A DNA stretch of 64,000 nucleotides from Aminobacter niigataensis (GCF_014200015.1 NZ_JACHOT010000002.1:62001-126000), one strand, 5' to 3'. Numbered from the stretch's first letter, positions 1 to 8,830 are shown. The notes: generated by a model not told the origin, from the sequence alone. Numbers and translations: made by a program.

Positions 1-126
1 CTCGTACATGCTACGGACTTCTTGAGACGACAGCTCAGTCGCACCTTCCGGTAATGTCGCAGATAGCGTCGTTGACAGTGGTACACATGTAAAGAAAATC
101 GCAGTCACACTAAGCCTGAATTTCAT
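1..126 (-). CDS. DUF995-like secreted protein, N-terminal fragment
   Basis: Only the first 42 codons lie in the window; the gene continues past position 1. The start ATG at 126 is preceded at 7 nt by a GGGAGGG Shine-Dalgarno. The peptide opens with a basic, hydrophobic signal sequence (MKFRLSVTAIFFTCV) and then reads LPEGATELSSQEVRSMY, which resembles the start of small DUF995 proteins common in rhizobia. Secretion is supported by the signal peptide. The family assignment is inferred from a short stretch and the function is unknown. Confidence 0.55.
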   Translation of the reverse strand, partial: MKFRLSVTAIFFTCVPLSTTLSATLPEGATELSSQEVRSMYE

Positions 127-280
127 CACACAACCCTCCCAATCTCGCGATCAGTATTAGCAATGACTAATGTATCACGAAAGAAGGGGATATACTATGA
201 GAAGTGAGAGCCTGCCTGCGGGCCGCGTAGCGGGTCCCTTCAGGTACGATGCTGATTTATTGGCTTTCCACCATAGTTAG

Positions 281-365
281 TGGTGCCCCTAGCCGGGATC
301 GAACCAGCACTCCTTGCGGAACTCGATTTTGAGTCGAGCGCGTCTACCAATTCCGCCATAGGGGC
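281..365 (-). tRNA. tRNA-Leu (CAA anticodon)
   Basis: The reverse strand folds as a class II tRNA of 85 nt with an encoded CCA end. The 7-bp acceptor stem is GCCCCTA/TAGGGGC, the T arm contains GGTTCGATCC, and the anticodon arm is CTCGA-CTCAAAA-TCGAG, giving anticodon CAA (reads UUG). The long variable region is the one expected for tRNA-Leu. Short proteins readable across this locus are not credible. Confidence 0.97.
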
Positions 366-548
366 CTGCCCTAAACGGACAGATCGGTCGCGGACTATAC
401 GGTCAGCCACCCGTCCGTCAACTGCCCTGGCATGCGATTGTGCGACAGATTGTGCAAGTAAAGCTCGTTTCGCATTCGTGAACTCCTCACGCATTGTGCG
501 CCACAGCATTTCTTCCTAAACAGGCAGCGCGTTATCCTAGGGGGCCAG

Positions 549-1136
549 ATGCTTCGCCGACTCTACGACTGGACCTTGTCGCTCGCGGCAAGGAAATCCG
601 CCGAATGGTGGCTGGCTTTCATCGCCTTCATCGAAAGCTCGATCTTCCTGGTGCCGGCCGACGTGCTCTATCTGCCGATGGCGCTGTCGCGGCCCGACCG
701 CGCCTACCGCTACGCGATCGTGGCGACCGTGGCCTCCGTGCTCGGCGGAATCGCCGGCTGGTTCCTCGGCCATTACGCCTTCGAGGCGGTGGCAAAGCCG
801 GTGCTCGAATTCTACGGCAAGTATGACGAATTCGAAGCGCTCAAGCTCGCGTCCGGCACCGGCATCATCCTCTTGATGCTGGTCACCTCCGGCCTTTCCC
901 ACCTGCCGCCGATCAAGGTGGTGACGATCCTTGCCGGCGTCGTCGGCTTCCCGCTCGGCTGGTTCATCGTCTCGGCGATCATCGCCCGCGGCGCCCGCTT
1001 CCTGTTTTTGGCATGGCTGCTCAGGACCTATGGCGAGCCGATCAAGCACTTCATCGAAAAGCGCCTCGGCCTGCTGGCCGGCATCGCGGCCGCTGCCCTC
1101 ATTTTGCTCTATCTTCTCGTCAAATACCTCCACTGA
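549..1136 (+). CDS. YqaA family membrane protein (SNARE-associated/VTT-type)
   Basis: A 195-residue inner-membrane protein with about four to five hydrophobic segments (roughly 20-45, 55-80, 100-125, 130-155, 170-192). Short glycine-rich turns such as GGIAGWFLGHYAFE, and the overall length, match the YqaA branch of the DedA/VTT family. These proteins are linked to membrane homeostasis, but the transported substrate of this branch is not known. The start ATG follows a purine-rich AGGGGG. dsbB follows after 37 nt on the same strand, so the two are probably co-transcribed. Confidence 0.85.
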   Translation: MLRRLYDWTLSLAARKSAEWWLAFIAFIESSIFLVPADVLYLPMALSRPDRAYRYAIVATVASVLGGIAGWFLGHYAFEAVAKPVLEFYGKYDEFEALKLASGTGIILLMLVTSGLSHLPPIKVVTILAGVVGFPLGWFIVSAIIARGARFLFLAWLLRTYGEPIKHFIEKRLGLLAGIAAAALILLYLLVKYLH

Positions 1137-1173
1137 GCGGCAAGCGCCGGTAACAACAGCTGGGCAACACGAA

Positions 1174-1689
1174 ATGACCACCCTCGCCTCCCCGACAGGC
1201 CGCAGCCAGACGCTGACGGCGCTTTTCCTCGCCGTTGCCATGGCCGTCGTCGTCGGCACCGCCCTCGGCTTCCAGCACATCGGCGGCTACATGCCCTGCA
1301 AGCTCTGCCTAGAGCAGCGCACGCCCTATTATGTCGGCGTGCCGCTGATGGCTCTGGCCGCCCTTTCGTCGGCCATGCACTGGCCGGCCTGGATGACCCG
1401 GGCGCTGCTGGCACTTGGCGGGCTGCTGATGCTCTACGGGCTTTATCTCGGCGCCTTCCACGCCGGCGTCGAATGGCGCTGGTGGGCCGGCCCGACCGAC
1501 TGCGCGGCGGTGAGCGGCACCATCGACACCGGCGGCAAGGGCTTGCTCGACGTGCTCAACGAGGTCGTGCCGCCGCGCTGCGAGGATGCGGCACTTCGCG
1601 TGCTCGGCCTGTCCTTCGCCGGCTGGAACGTGCTCGCCAGCGCATTCCTGGCGGTCGTGGCGCTGCGCGGTGCGTTCAGGAAGGGGTGA
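1174..1689 (+). CDS. dsbB: disulfide bond formation protein DsbB
   Basis: DsbB reoxidises the periplasmic thiol oxidase DsbA and passes electrons to quinone in the inner membrane. The 171-residue protein has four predicted membrane helices. It carries the expected two periplasmic cysteine pairs: C42-KL-C45 (PCKLC) after the first helix, and C110/C136 in the second periplasmic loop. The ATG at 1174 is chosen because the much longer upstream reading frame is antisense-like low-complexity sequence overlapping yqaA. It probably forms a unit with yqaA. The gene converges on the HNH gene, with a stem-loop between them. Confidence 0.93.
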   Translation: MTTLASPTGRSQTLTALFLAVAMAVVVGTALGFQHIGGYMPCKLCLEQRTPYYVGVPLMALAALSSAMHWPAWMTRALLALGGLLMLYGLYLGAFHAGVEWRWWAGPTDCAAVSGTIDTGGKGLLDVLNEVVPPRCEDAALRVLGLSFAGWNVLASAFLAVVALRGAFRKG

Positions 1690-1734
1690 CGGCGTTGGGG
1701 AGTTCGCGATCTGTCGCGCCCCGTCCCGCCGGAC

Positions 1735-1757
1735 ATCTCCCCCGCAAGGGGGGAGAT
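1735..1757. repeat. RIME-like hairpin between convergent genes
   Basis: The perfect 9-bp stem ATCTCCCCC/GGGGGAGAT with a short loop sits between the stops of dsbB and the HNH gene. The 'ATCTCCCCC..aGGGGGGAGAT' palindrome is typical of dispersed rhizobial intergenic mosaic elements. Its position lets it act as a bidirectional transcript end, although there is no T tract. Confidence 0.7.
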
Positions 1758-1771
1758 CAGATCAGCCTTCA

Positions 1772-2329
1772 TCAAGGCTCCAGTTCGACATCCCAATAGA
1801 GATAATCCATCCAGCTTTCGTGCAGATGGTTGGGCGGGAACAGCCGGCCGTTGTTGTGCAGGTCGTGCACCGTCGGCTGGAACGGTTTCTGCAGCGGCCA
1901 CATCTTGGCCTTGGCCGGCATCAGTCCGCCCTTGCGCAGGTTGCACGGCGAGCAGGCGGCGACGACGTTTTCCCAGGTCGTCGCCCCGCCGCTGTGGCGC
2001 GGGATGACATGGTCGAAGGTCAGATCCTCCGGCGTGCCGCAATACTGGCACTGGAAGCGGTCGCGCAGGAAAACGTTGAAGCGGGTGAAGGCCGGATAGC
2101 GCGACGGCTTCACATAGGTCTTGAGGCTGACGACGCTGGGCAGCTTCATCGAGAAGGTCGGCGAGGAAACGGCGTGCTCGTATTCGGCGACGATGTTGAC
2201 GCGCTCGAGGAACACCGCCTTGATCGCGTCCTGCCAGGACCAGAGCGACAAGGGGTAGTAGCTGAGCGGACGATAATCCGCATTCAGCACTAGTGCTGGG
2301 AGCCCATCCGGAGACACGGCAACCGTCAC
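1772..2329 (-). CDS. HNH endonuclease
   Basis: A 185-residue protein with an HNH nuclease fold in the middle. A CQYCG zinc knuckle is followed by FDHVIPRHSGG and then CSPCNLRKG, giving the Cys4 zinc site and the catalytic His/Asn positions of McrA-like HNH proteins. No partner methylase is nearby, so a restriction role is unlikely. This is the small housekeeping HNH family found across Rhizobiales, whose biological substrate is unknown. The GTG at 2329 is preferred because a perfect AAGGAGG lies 8 nt upstream; longer starts read into non-conserved low-complexity sequence. Confidence 0.88.
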   Translation of the reverse strand: MTVAVSPDGLPALVLNADYRPLSYYPLSLWSWQDAIKAVFLERVNIVAEYEHAVSSPTFSMKLPSVVSLKTYVKPSRYPAFTRFNVFLRDRFQCQYCGTPEDLTFDHVIPRHSGGATTWENVVAACSPCNLRKGGLMPAKAKMWPLQKPFQPTVHDLHNNGRLFPPNHLHESWMDYLYWDVELEP

Positions 2330-2447
2330 TTCGTGTACCTCCTTGGCTCCCGAACCTAACGGTGCGGATACTGTAAGCCCGAGGTGACAGGAATGTGAAG
2401 CGCCTTGTCGGTCACAAAGCCCGTCAAAAATACGCGATTTTGCGCAT

Positions 2448-3101
2448 TCAGGCGGGATTTCCGGCCGGCGGCGCGCCATCGCGGCCCCGGGTCTCGCGAT
2501 AATACGCCCAGAACAGCCGCGACGCGACCCCCCGCCACGGCGCCCATGATTCGGCAAGCCGAATCAGCGCCCTCTCGCCGGGGCGCGGATCGATGCCGAG
2601 CGCATGGCCAACGGCCGACTGCAGGGCGACGTCGCGGGCCGGAAAGATGTCGGGGTGGCCGGCGGCGAACAGCAAATAGACCTCCGCCGTCCACGGCCCG
2701 ATGCCTGATATGGCGACCATCCTTGCCATGGCTTCCTGCGCTTCGAGGCGACAGAGACCATCAAGGTCGAGGCCGTCGGCGGTAGCCTGGGCGACGGCCA
2801 GCAGCGTGCGCTGCTTGGGCCTGGACAGGCCGGCTTCGCGGAACATGTCCTCGCCGGCAGCGAGCAGCGCCGCGGGTGTCAGCGGGTCGACAAGTGTGGT
2901 CAGCCGACCGAAGATCGCCTTGGCGCTTGCCGTCGAGACCTGCTGCGAAACAATGATCGAGGCGAGGCTGGCGAAACCGGGCTCGGTCAACCTGAGCGGC
3001 ACCTCGCCGGCAATGCCACGCACGACCTCCAGCCGCGGGTCGATCGCGCAGAGAGCATCGAGACCGCGATGTACGTCGTCGAGATTGGAGATCCGGCGCA
3101 T
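2448..3101 (-). CDS. DNA-3-methyladenine glycosylase II (AlkA-type, HhH-GPD)
   Basis: Base-excision repair enzyme that removes alkylated purines. Of its 217 residues, 129-140 form the helix-hairpin-helix ISGIGPWTAE and D157 in PARDVAL is the catalytic aspartate of the HhH-GPD family. There is no C-terminal Cys4 iron-sulfur cluster, which fits AlkA/MAG rather than Nth or MutY. The ATG at 3101 is used because the family normally begins near this point. It is divergent from gluQ. A second alkylation-repair gene (ada) lies about 30 kb away. Confidence 0.87.
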   Translation of the reverse strand: MRRISNLDDVHRGLDALCAIDPRLEVVRGIAGEVPLRLTEPGFASLASIIVSQQVSTASAKAIFGRLTTLVDPLTPAALLAAGEDMFREAGLSRPKQRTLLAVAQATADGLDLDGLCRLEAQEAMARMVAISGIGPWTAEVYLLFAAGHPDIFPARDVALQSAVGHALGIDPRPGERALIRLAESWAPWRGVASRLFWAYYRETRGRDGAPPAGNPA

Positions 3102-3176
3102 GGCGTCACTTGTTAGGTTGCGTCGGGCAACGTAGCAATCGGCAACGCAAACCTTCAATGCGAAACCGCAACGCTC

Positions 3177-4052
3177 ATGACTGCTCCTGTCTTCCGCTTC
3201 GCCCCCAGTCCGAATGGTGAGTTGCATCTCGGCCATGCGCTTTCGGCGCTGACCAACCAGCGCATGGCAAAGGCCGTCGGCGGCCGGCTGCTGCTGCGCA
3301 TCGAGGACATCGACGTCACCCGCTGCACGCCGGAATTCGAGGCCGGCATTTTCCGCGACCTATCCTGGCTCGAGCTGACCTGGGAGGAGCCGGTTCGCAG
3401 GCAGTCGGAGCATTTCGGCGCGTATGAAGCCGCGCTCGAACGCCTCAAGCGCGAGGGGCTGGTCTATCCGGCATTCATGAGCCGGGGCGATATCCGCGCC
3501 GCGATCATGACGTTCGAGGCCACGGGGAAGACCTGGCCGCGCGATCCCGACGGCGCGCCGCACTATCCCGGCACCGACAGGACCATTTCGACGCGCGAGC
3601 GCAAGCGACGCATAGATGCAGGTGCACCCTTTGCCTGGCGGCTCGACACGGCAGAAGCGCTAGCGCGGCTCGATGGCCGGCTGAACTGGCTTGAATGGAC
3701 CGACGAAACGATGGGCACGACCACCGACGTGGCAGCGGACCCGCTGCAATGGGGCGACGTCGTCATCGCTCGCCGCGAGATTCCGACCAGCTATCATCTG
3801 TCGGTGGTTGTCGACGACGCGCTGCAGGGAGTGAGCCACGTCGTGCGCGGTCGCGACCTCTATTTCGCAACCTCGGTGCAGAGGCTGCTGCAGGAGATGC
3901 TCAGGCTGCCGCAGCCGACCTATTTCCACCACAGGCTGGTGCTCGGGCCGGATGGCCGCAAGCTGTCGAAAAGCCAACGCGACACCGGCCTCGCGGCATT
4001 GCGCGAGGCCGGTGAGTCGCCGCAATCGGTGATGCGGATGCTACAGACCTAG
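3177..4052 (+). CDS. gluQ: glutamyl-Q tRNA(Asp) synthetase
   Basis: A truncated GluRS paralogue that attaches glutamate to the queuosine base of tRNA-Asp. The 291-residue protein carries the class I signatures FAPSPNGELHLGHA (HIGH-like) near residue 8 and KLSKS (KMSKS-like) near residue 263, and lacks the anticodon-binding domain, as the family does. The cysteines that bind zinc in the E. coli enzyme are absent (the segment reads YPAFMSRGD). Its stop shares a CTAG tetramer with the stop of the convergent gene. A queuosine-precursor transporter lies elsewhere in the window, so the pathway is plausible here. Confidence 0.93.
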   Translation: MTAPVFRFAPSPNGELHLGHALSALTNQRMAKAVGGRLLLRIEDIDVTRCTPEFEAGIFRDLSWLELTWEEPVRRQSEHFGAYEAALERLKREGLVYPAFMSRGDIRAAIMTFEATGKTWPRDPDGAPHYPGTDRTISTRERKRRIDAGAPFAWRLDTAEALARLDGRLNWLEWTDETMGTTTDVAADPLQWGDVVIARREIPTSYHLSVVVDDALQGVSHVVRGRDLYFATSVQRLLQEMLRLPQPTYFHHRLVLGPDGRKLSKSQRDTGLAALREAGESPQSVMRMLQT

Positions 4053-4336
4053 AACCTGGCAAATCCCGCCTTGACCAGCGCCAGCACGCTGATGAAGACG
4101 AACGCGCCGCCAAGCCCCCAGGCGACGGCGAGGTTCAGGTCGCGCAGTGTAATGCCATAGCTGTTGGCGACCAGGACGGCGCCAAAGAAGCCGACCGTGA
4201 ACAACAGCATGTTGCCGGTCGGGCCAAAGCCGTCGTCCTTCATGATGGCGTCGAGTGCAGCGCCAAAAAAGAACGCCATGACGGCGACGAAGGCGATTGC
4301 CATCATCAACCAGCCCGGGTCGAGATTCCACAACAT
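4049..4336 (-). CDS. small three-helix membrane protein
   Basis: A 95-residue protein made almost wholly of three hydrophobic segments (about 8-30, 42-62, 68-90) joined by short loops, one reading KDDGFGPTGN. No enzymatic motif is visible. It resembles small conserved inner-membrane proteins of Rhizobiales with no known role. It is the only gene on this strand between two plus-strand genes, and its stop overlaps the gluQ stop within a CTAG. Confidence 0.72.
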   Translation of the reverse strand: MLWNLDPGWLMMAIAFVAVMAFFFGAALDAIMKDDGFGPTGNMLLFTVGFFGAVLVANSYGITLRDLNLAVAWGLGGAFVFISVLALVKAGFARF

Positions 4337-4487
4337 CCTCGGTCCTTTCAGAGGCCGACTGTGTAGTTTCTACCGGGCCGCCTCCCGGGTGCGCTCACCC
4401 AGATCGGATCGTCAGATCAGGTTCGGTGAATCTATGGATCAATCGTTTCATTTTGCTTGCGCGAATATTCGGCATTAGAGCGATCGC

Positions 4488-5426
4488 ATGAACTCCTACC
4501 GGGCGCGGCGTCCGGCGACGCGCGGTGGACCCATGACATCCTCTCCAAAGCGGCTGATCCCGGCCACCTTCGTGCTGTTGTGGGCGACCGGCTTCATCGG
4601 TGCGCGCTATGCCATGCCGTGGGCGGAACCGTTCACCTTCCTCGCCATCCGTTTCGTGCTCGCCTTCCTCATCCTCGGCGGCGTGATGCTCGTGCTGGGC
4701 TCCGGGCGGCTTTCACGACGCGCGGCACTGCATGCCGTGCTGATCGGCATGCTGCTGCACGGCGTCTATCTCGGCGGCGTGTTCTGGGCGATCCACCAGG
4801 GCCTGCCGGCCGGGTTGTCGGCGCTGATCGCCGGGCTCCAGCCACTGGTGACGGCGGTGCTGGCCGGCAAGCTGCTTGGCGAAGAGATCCGCCCGCGCCA
4901 TTGGGTCGGGCTCGCCACAGGCTTCGTCGGCGTGGTGATCGTGCTGTCGCCGAAGCTCGGCACGCTCGGCGGAGGCGTGACCTGGCAGACGCTGACCGCA
5001 TCGGTCATCGCCATGGCCGGCATCAGCGCCGGCACCATCTGGCAAAAGCGCGTCGGCGCGACCGGCGACCTCGTCACCGGCACCTTCTGGCAGTATGTCG
5101 GCGCGGCGATCCTGATGACCATCGCCTCGCTGGTGTTCGAGACGCGGCAGATGACCATCAACGGCGAACTGATCTTCGCCATGACCTGGCTGGTGTTCGT
5201 GCTGTCGATTGGCGCGATCTTCCTGCTGATGGTGATGATCCGCGACGGCGCCATGTCGAAGGTCGCCTCGCTGTTCTACCTCGTGCCGGCGGTGACGGCC
5301 GTCATCGCCTGGGCCCTGTTCGGCGAGCAACTGTCGGCAATCCAGCTTGTCGGCATGGCGATCGCCACGCTGGGCGTCGGCCTTGCCACGGCTCAGCCGG
5401 GCACGCGGGCGCGGGCCTCGAGATAG
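4488..5426 (+). CDS. DMT family (EamA) transporter
   Basis: The 312 residues form ten predicted membrane helices in two EamA repeats, the drug/metabolite exporter architecture. The early segment PATFVLLWATGFIGARYAMP is the usual first helix of this group. The substrate cannot be told from sequence. An internal ATG at codon 16 is an alternative start that removes an arginine-rich leader. The 3' end overlaps the convergent YihY gene by 34 nt. Confidence 0.87.
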   Translation: MNSYRARRPATRGGPMTSSPKRLIPATFVLLWATGFIGARYAMPWAEPFTFLAIRFVLAFLILGGVMLVLGSGRLSRRAALHAVLIGMLLHGVYLGGVFWAIHQGLPAGLSALIAGLQPLVTAVLAGKLLGEEIRPRHWVGLATGFVGVVIVLSPKLGTLGGGVTWQTLTASVIAMAGISAGTIWQKRVGATGDLVTGTFWQYVGAAILMTIASLVFETRQMTINGELIFAMTWLVFVLSIGAIFLLMVMIRDGAMSKVASLFYLVPAVTAVIAWALFGEQLSAIQLVGMAIATLGVGLATAQPGTRARASR

Positions 5427-6244
5427 CGGCTGATCGCGGCATTGAGCTCGCCGCCGAGGATGAAGATCGCCGAGACGATGTAGAGGAACACGACCGCGAT
5501 CATGATCGAAGCGAGGCCGGCATAGGTGGTGACATAGGACGAAAAGGTGTCGAGATAGGCGGCGAAGATCGTCGATCCGACGAGCCAGGCGAGCAGCGTG
5601 AAGACGATGCCGGGTAGAATGCTCATAAAGCGCCGGCGGCCGGCCGGAAGCCAGATATGCACGGCAAACAGCCCGAACACGATGACCGCCGAGGCGATGA
5701 TGAAGCGCCAGACGGTGATGGTGCCCATGTAGGGCTGGATCCATTCGAACTTGGCCTCGAGGATGCGCGCGATGATCGGCGCGAACACCAGCAGCACCGA
5801 GATGGCAACGAAGCCGATCGTGGCGATGAGCACGAAAATCAGGCTCTGGGTGCGCCGGAACCAGAAGGTGCGGGTTTCGGCGACGCGGTAGGCGCGGTTG
5901 AGCGAGGTGCGCAGCGCCTCGACGCCGTTGGAGGCGAAGTAGGCGGCGAGCAGCACGCCATAAGTCAGAAGGTCTGTGCGCGGCACGGTGAGCACGTTGA
6001 CCACCTCGCGGGCGATGGGTGCCGCGATCTGCTCGGGCCAGGTGTCGAACACCAGGTGCACTGCGGTTTCGGCAAAGGCGTCGGCGCCGAGGAAGCTGGC
6101 AAGCGTGGTGGCGAAGATGAGGAACGGAAACAGCGCCATCAGCGTCGAGATGGCGAGATGACTGGCCATCGCCCAGCCGTCGTCGTCATGGAAGTGGCCG
6201 GCTGCGTCAAAGAGCACGCGCCTTGTGGCGACGATCTTGCGCAT
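5393..6244 (-). CDS. YihY/BrkB family inner-membrane protein
   Basis: A 283-residue protein with six predicted helices. It has the family's typical landmarks: DDGWAMASHLAISTLMALFPF near the N-terminus, SNGVEALRTSLNRAYR in the middle, and a C-terminal FILGGELNAAISRY. The family was once annotated as ribonuclease BN, which is now regarded as wrong; its function is unresolved. The ATG at 6244 is preferred to the upstream TTG at 6316 because family members begin near MRKI. Confidence 0.87.
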   Translation of the reverse strand: MRKIVATRRVLFDAAGHFHDDDGWAMASHLAISTLMALFPFLIFATTLASFLGADAFAETAVHLVFDTWPEQIAAPIAREVVNVLTVPRTDLLTYGVLLAAYFASNGVEALRTSLNRAYRVAETRTFWFRRTQSLIFVLIATIGFVAISVLLVFAPIIARILEAKFEWIQPYMGTITVWRFIIASAVIVFGLFAVHIWLPAGRRRFMSILPGIVFTLLAWLVGSTIFAAYLDTFSSYVTTYAGLASIMIAVVFLYIVSAIFILGGELNAAISRYLEARARVPG

Positions 6245-6333
6245 CAGCTCCAGTTTACCGCTCCATCCGATTGTTTCCAGGGCGCGAATATGGGAAGGGT
6301 TTGCCCCGGTTGGCAAGTGTTGGCGGCAGCGAA

Positions 6334-7176
6334 GTGAACCCGATCAAGGAGTTACGCACGATAATCGTGACCGGCGCGTCGTCGGGCATCGGCGCGCATT
6401 GCGCCCGTGCGCTGCAGGCGGAGGGCTGGCGGGTGTTCGCCACGGCGCGCAAGCCGGAAGACATCGCAGCCCTGGAGGCAGATGGCATCGAAGCACTCTA
6501 TCTCGACTACGCCGAACCGCAATCGATCGAAGCGCTGGTGGAAACCGTGCTCGAACGCACCGGCGGCAGGCTCGACGCGCTGTTCAACAACGGTGCGCAT
6601 GCCCAGCCCGGCGCGGTCGAAGACCTGCCGATGGCGGCACTCCGTGACCAGTTCGAGGCCAACTTCTTCGGCTGGCACGACCTGACCCGCCGCATCGTGC
6701 CCATCATGCGCGCCCAAGGACATGGCCGCATCGTCAACTGCTCTTCGATCCTCGGGCTGACGCCAGTGCCCTTCCGCGGTGCCTATACCGCCTCCAAGCA
6801 CGCGCTAGAGGGCCTGATGCTGTGCATGCGACAGGAACTCAGCGGGACAGGCATCCATGTCTCGATGATCGAGCCGGGCCCGGTGAAATCGAAGATCGCC
6901 ACCAACGGGCTGACCTGGTTCCTGCGTTACATCGATCACGAACGCTCGGCCCACCATGAAGCCTATCGTGCCCAGCTCGCAAGGCTGTCCAGCGGCGGCT
7001 CCAAATCGCGGATGAAACTGGGGCCGGAAGCGGTTCATGCGGTATTGCGACACGCCCTGCTGTCGCCGCGCCCGCGTCCGCATTATGTTGTCACGACCCC
7101 GGCGAGAATCGGCGTCGTGCTGAAACGCCTCCTGCCCGCCTCGCTGCTCTATCGCATTCTGGCCCGCCAAGCCTGA
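6334..7176 (+). CDS. SDR family oxidoreductase
   Basis: A classical short-chain dehydrogenase of about 280 residues. It shows the cofactor loop TGASSGIG, an FNNGA variant of the NNAG motif, a conserved serine in VNCSSILG, and the catalytic YTASK. The substrate is unknown. The C-terminal extension ending PASLLYRILARQA resembles membrane-associated SDRs. The GTG at 6334 is the most economical start; TTG codons at 6301 and 6310 are possible. The gene is divergent from yihY and followed by two small same-strand genes. Confidence 0.85.
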   Translation: MNPIKELRTIIVTGASSGIGAHCARALQAEGWRVFATARKPEDIAALEADGIEALYLDYAEPQSIEALVETVLERTGGRLDALFNNGAHAQPGAVEDLPMAALRDQFEANFFGWHDLTRRIVPIMRAQGHGRIVNCSSILGLTPVPFRGAYTASKHALEGLMLCMRQELSGTGIHVSMIEPGPVKSKIATNGLTWFLRYIDHERSAHHEAYRAQLARLSSGGSKSRMKLGPEAVHAVLRHALLSPRPRPHYVVTTPARIGVVLKRLLPASLLYRILARQA

Positions 7177-7203
7177 CCGGCGGCCAATCGAACTGGAACT
7201 CAA

Positions 7204-7395
7204 ATGGCTACCGTATTCAACATCATTGCCGTCGTCCTCATGTTTGCCGTGGTGGTCGTCCTGATCCGCGGCCTCATCAACATGCTGCGCGGCGGCTCGG
7301 GCAACACCTCCAACAAGCTGATGCAGGCACGCGTGCTCTTGCAGGCGGTGGCGCTGGTGTTCATCCTGCTGACCCTCTATTTCACGCGCGGCTGA
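7204..7395 (+). CDS. HIG1-domain twin-transmembrane protein
   Basis: A 63-residue protein with two hydrophobic helices (about 5-25 and 43-60) separated by a short loop containing LRGGSGNTSNKLMQARVLLQ, which matches the HIG1 signature. In eukaryotes HIG1 proteins associate with respiratory supercomplexes; the bacterial role is not established. It lies 27 nt after the SDR and 6 nt before the adenosyltransferase gene, so all three are likely co-transcribed. Confidence 0.82.
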   Translation: MATVFNIIAVVLMFAVVVVLIRGLINMLRGGSGNTSNKLMQARVLLQAVALVFILLTLYFTRG

Positions 7396-7401
7396 GCGGA
7401 A

Positions 7402-7983
7402 ATGGTCAAGCTCAACAAGATCTACACCCGCACCGGCGACGACGGCACGACAGGGCTCGGCAGCGGCGAGCGCCGCCTGAAATCGGACCTGCGTGTCGAG
7501 GCCTACGGCGCGGTCGACGAGGCCAATGCCTGCATCGGCATGGCGCGGGTTCATACGGCAACCGAGCATTCCGACATCGACGCCATGCTCGGTCGCATCC
7601 AGAACGACATGTTCGACCTCGGCGCCGACCTGTCGACGCCCGACACCGGCAAGGACCTTGGCTACGAGCCGCTGCGCATCGTCGCCAGCCAGACCGCGCG
7701 CATCGAAGCCGACATCGATCGGCTCAACGCCGACCTCGCCCCGCTCAGGTCGTTCGTGCTGAATGGCGGCTCGCCGGCGGCTGCGGCGCTCCATCTCGCC
7801 CGTACGGTCGCCCGGCGCGCCGAGCGCGTGATGGTGGCGCTGGCCCAGGACCCGGCCGAGCGCGTCAACCGCGAAGGCATCCGCTACATCAACCGCGTCT
7901 CCGACCTGCTGTTCGTCGCCGCGCGCGTGGTCAATGACAACGGAAAAGCCGATGTGCTATGGGTTCCCGGCAAGAACCGCTGA
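7402..7983 (+). CDS. PduO-type cob(I)yrinic acid a,c-diamide adenosyltransferase
   Basis: Transfers the adenosyl group of ATP to reduced corrinoid, making coenzyme B12. The 193 residues include the N-terminal ATP-binding signature KIYTRTGDDGTTGL and the C-terminal helix VNREGIRYINRVSDLLFVAAR, both diagnostic of the PduO fold. The gene overlaps nothing and is followed 38 nt later by a rhomboid protease gene. Together with cobS/cobT near 53 kb it indicates that the organism makes and uses adenosylcobalamin. Confidence 0.93.
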   Translation: MVKLNKIYTRTGDDGTTGLGSGERRLKSDLRVEAYGAVDEANACIGMARVHTATEHSDIDAMLGRIQNDMFDLGADLSTPDTGKDLGYEPLRIVASQTARIEADIDRLNADLAPLRSFVLNGGSPAAAALHLARTVARRAERVMVALAQDPAERVNREGIRYINRVSDLLFVAARVVNDNGKADVLWVPGKNR

Positions 7984-8021
7984 TCAGCAGATAAAGTCGC
8001 CGGGAGGCGGAAGCGAGCCGC

Positions 8022-8810
8022 ATGTTCATTCCGCTCTACGATTCGAACCGCCTGCGCCACATCCGGATGCAATATGTGACGTTGGGCCTGATCGCCATCA
8101 ACGTCATCGCCTATTTCGTGACGTCGCTCGGCAGCGAGGAGTTCGCAACCGCCGCGGTCTTCGGCCTGGGCTACATCCCCTCGGTGGTGCATGACCTTGC
8201 CGAACTGTCGCCGGACCTGATCATCATCCCGGAAGACCTGAGCTACGTCACCTATTCCTTCCTGCATGGCGACATCCTGCATCTCGGCGGGAACATGCTG
8301 TTCCTGTGGGTGTTCGGCGACAATGTCGAGGATGCGCTCGGGCACTTCCGCTTCCTGGTCTTCTACCTGCTCTGCGCCGTTGCCGGCGCTTTCCTGCACG
8401 GCCTGATCCTGCCCGACTCCCAGACGCCGCTGATCGGCGCGTCGGGCGCCATCGCCGGCATCGTCGTCGCCTATCTGATCCTCTATCCCCGCGTGAAGGT
8501 GTGGGTGCTGGCCTTCGCCCGTATCCCGCTGCGCATCCCGGCCTGGATTCCGCTCGTCCTATGGGTGCTCTTCCAGTTCCTGATGATCGCCATCGGCGGC
8601 GACGACGAAGTGAGCTGGGCGGCCCATGTCGGCGGCATCGTTGCCGGCGCCGTCCTGGTGCTGGTGCTGCGCCGGCGCGACGTGCCGTTGTTTGCAGATG
8701 CGGAAGCGGCCGTGCCAAGCCCCGAAAAGACCGAAGCGCCCGCCATGCCCGAGCCCGCGACGCCGGAACCGCCGACGGCGCAACCGGCACCGCGCTGGGG
8801 CCGGCAATAG
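8022..8810 (+). CDS. rhomboid family intramembrane serine protease
   Basis: The 262-residue protein has six predicted helices and the complete catalytic apparatus. H87 and N91 lie in HLGGNMLFLW, the catalytic serine is S141 in GASGAIAG, and H202 is in AAHVGGIVAG. A proline-rich cytosolic tail follows residue 230. Rhomboids cleave transmembrane substrates within the bilayer; the target here is unknown. It is probably the last gene of the SDR-HIG1-pduO unit. Confidence 0.92.
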   Translation: MFIPLYDSNRLRHIRMQYVTLGLIAINVIAYFVTSLGSEEFATAAVFGLGYIPSVVHDLAELSPDLIIIPEDLSYVTYSFLHGDILHLGGNMLFLWVFGDNVEDALGHFRFLVFYLLCAVAGAFLHGLILPDSQTPLIGASGAIAGIVVAYLILYPRVKVWVLAFARIPLRIPAWIPLVLWVLFQFLMIAIGGDDEVSWAAHVGGIVAGAVLVLVLRRRDVPLFADAEAAVPSPEKTEAPAMPEPATPEPPTAQPAPRWGRQ

Positions 8811-8830
8811 CGGGAAAAACGCAGCTTGTT

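Noticed and set aside
240-519. Small proteins across 240-519 on either strand
   Set aside because: They overlap tRNA-Leu and begin without ribosome sites.
4457-5617. Long frames on both strands over the DMT transporter
   Set aside because: They lack hydrophobic patterning and domain motifs, while the real frame gives ten clean membrane helices.
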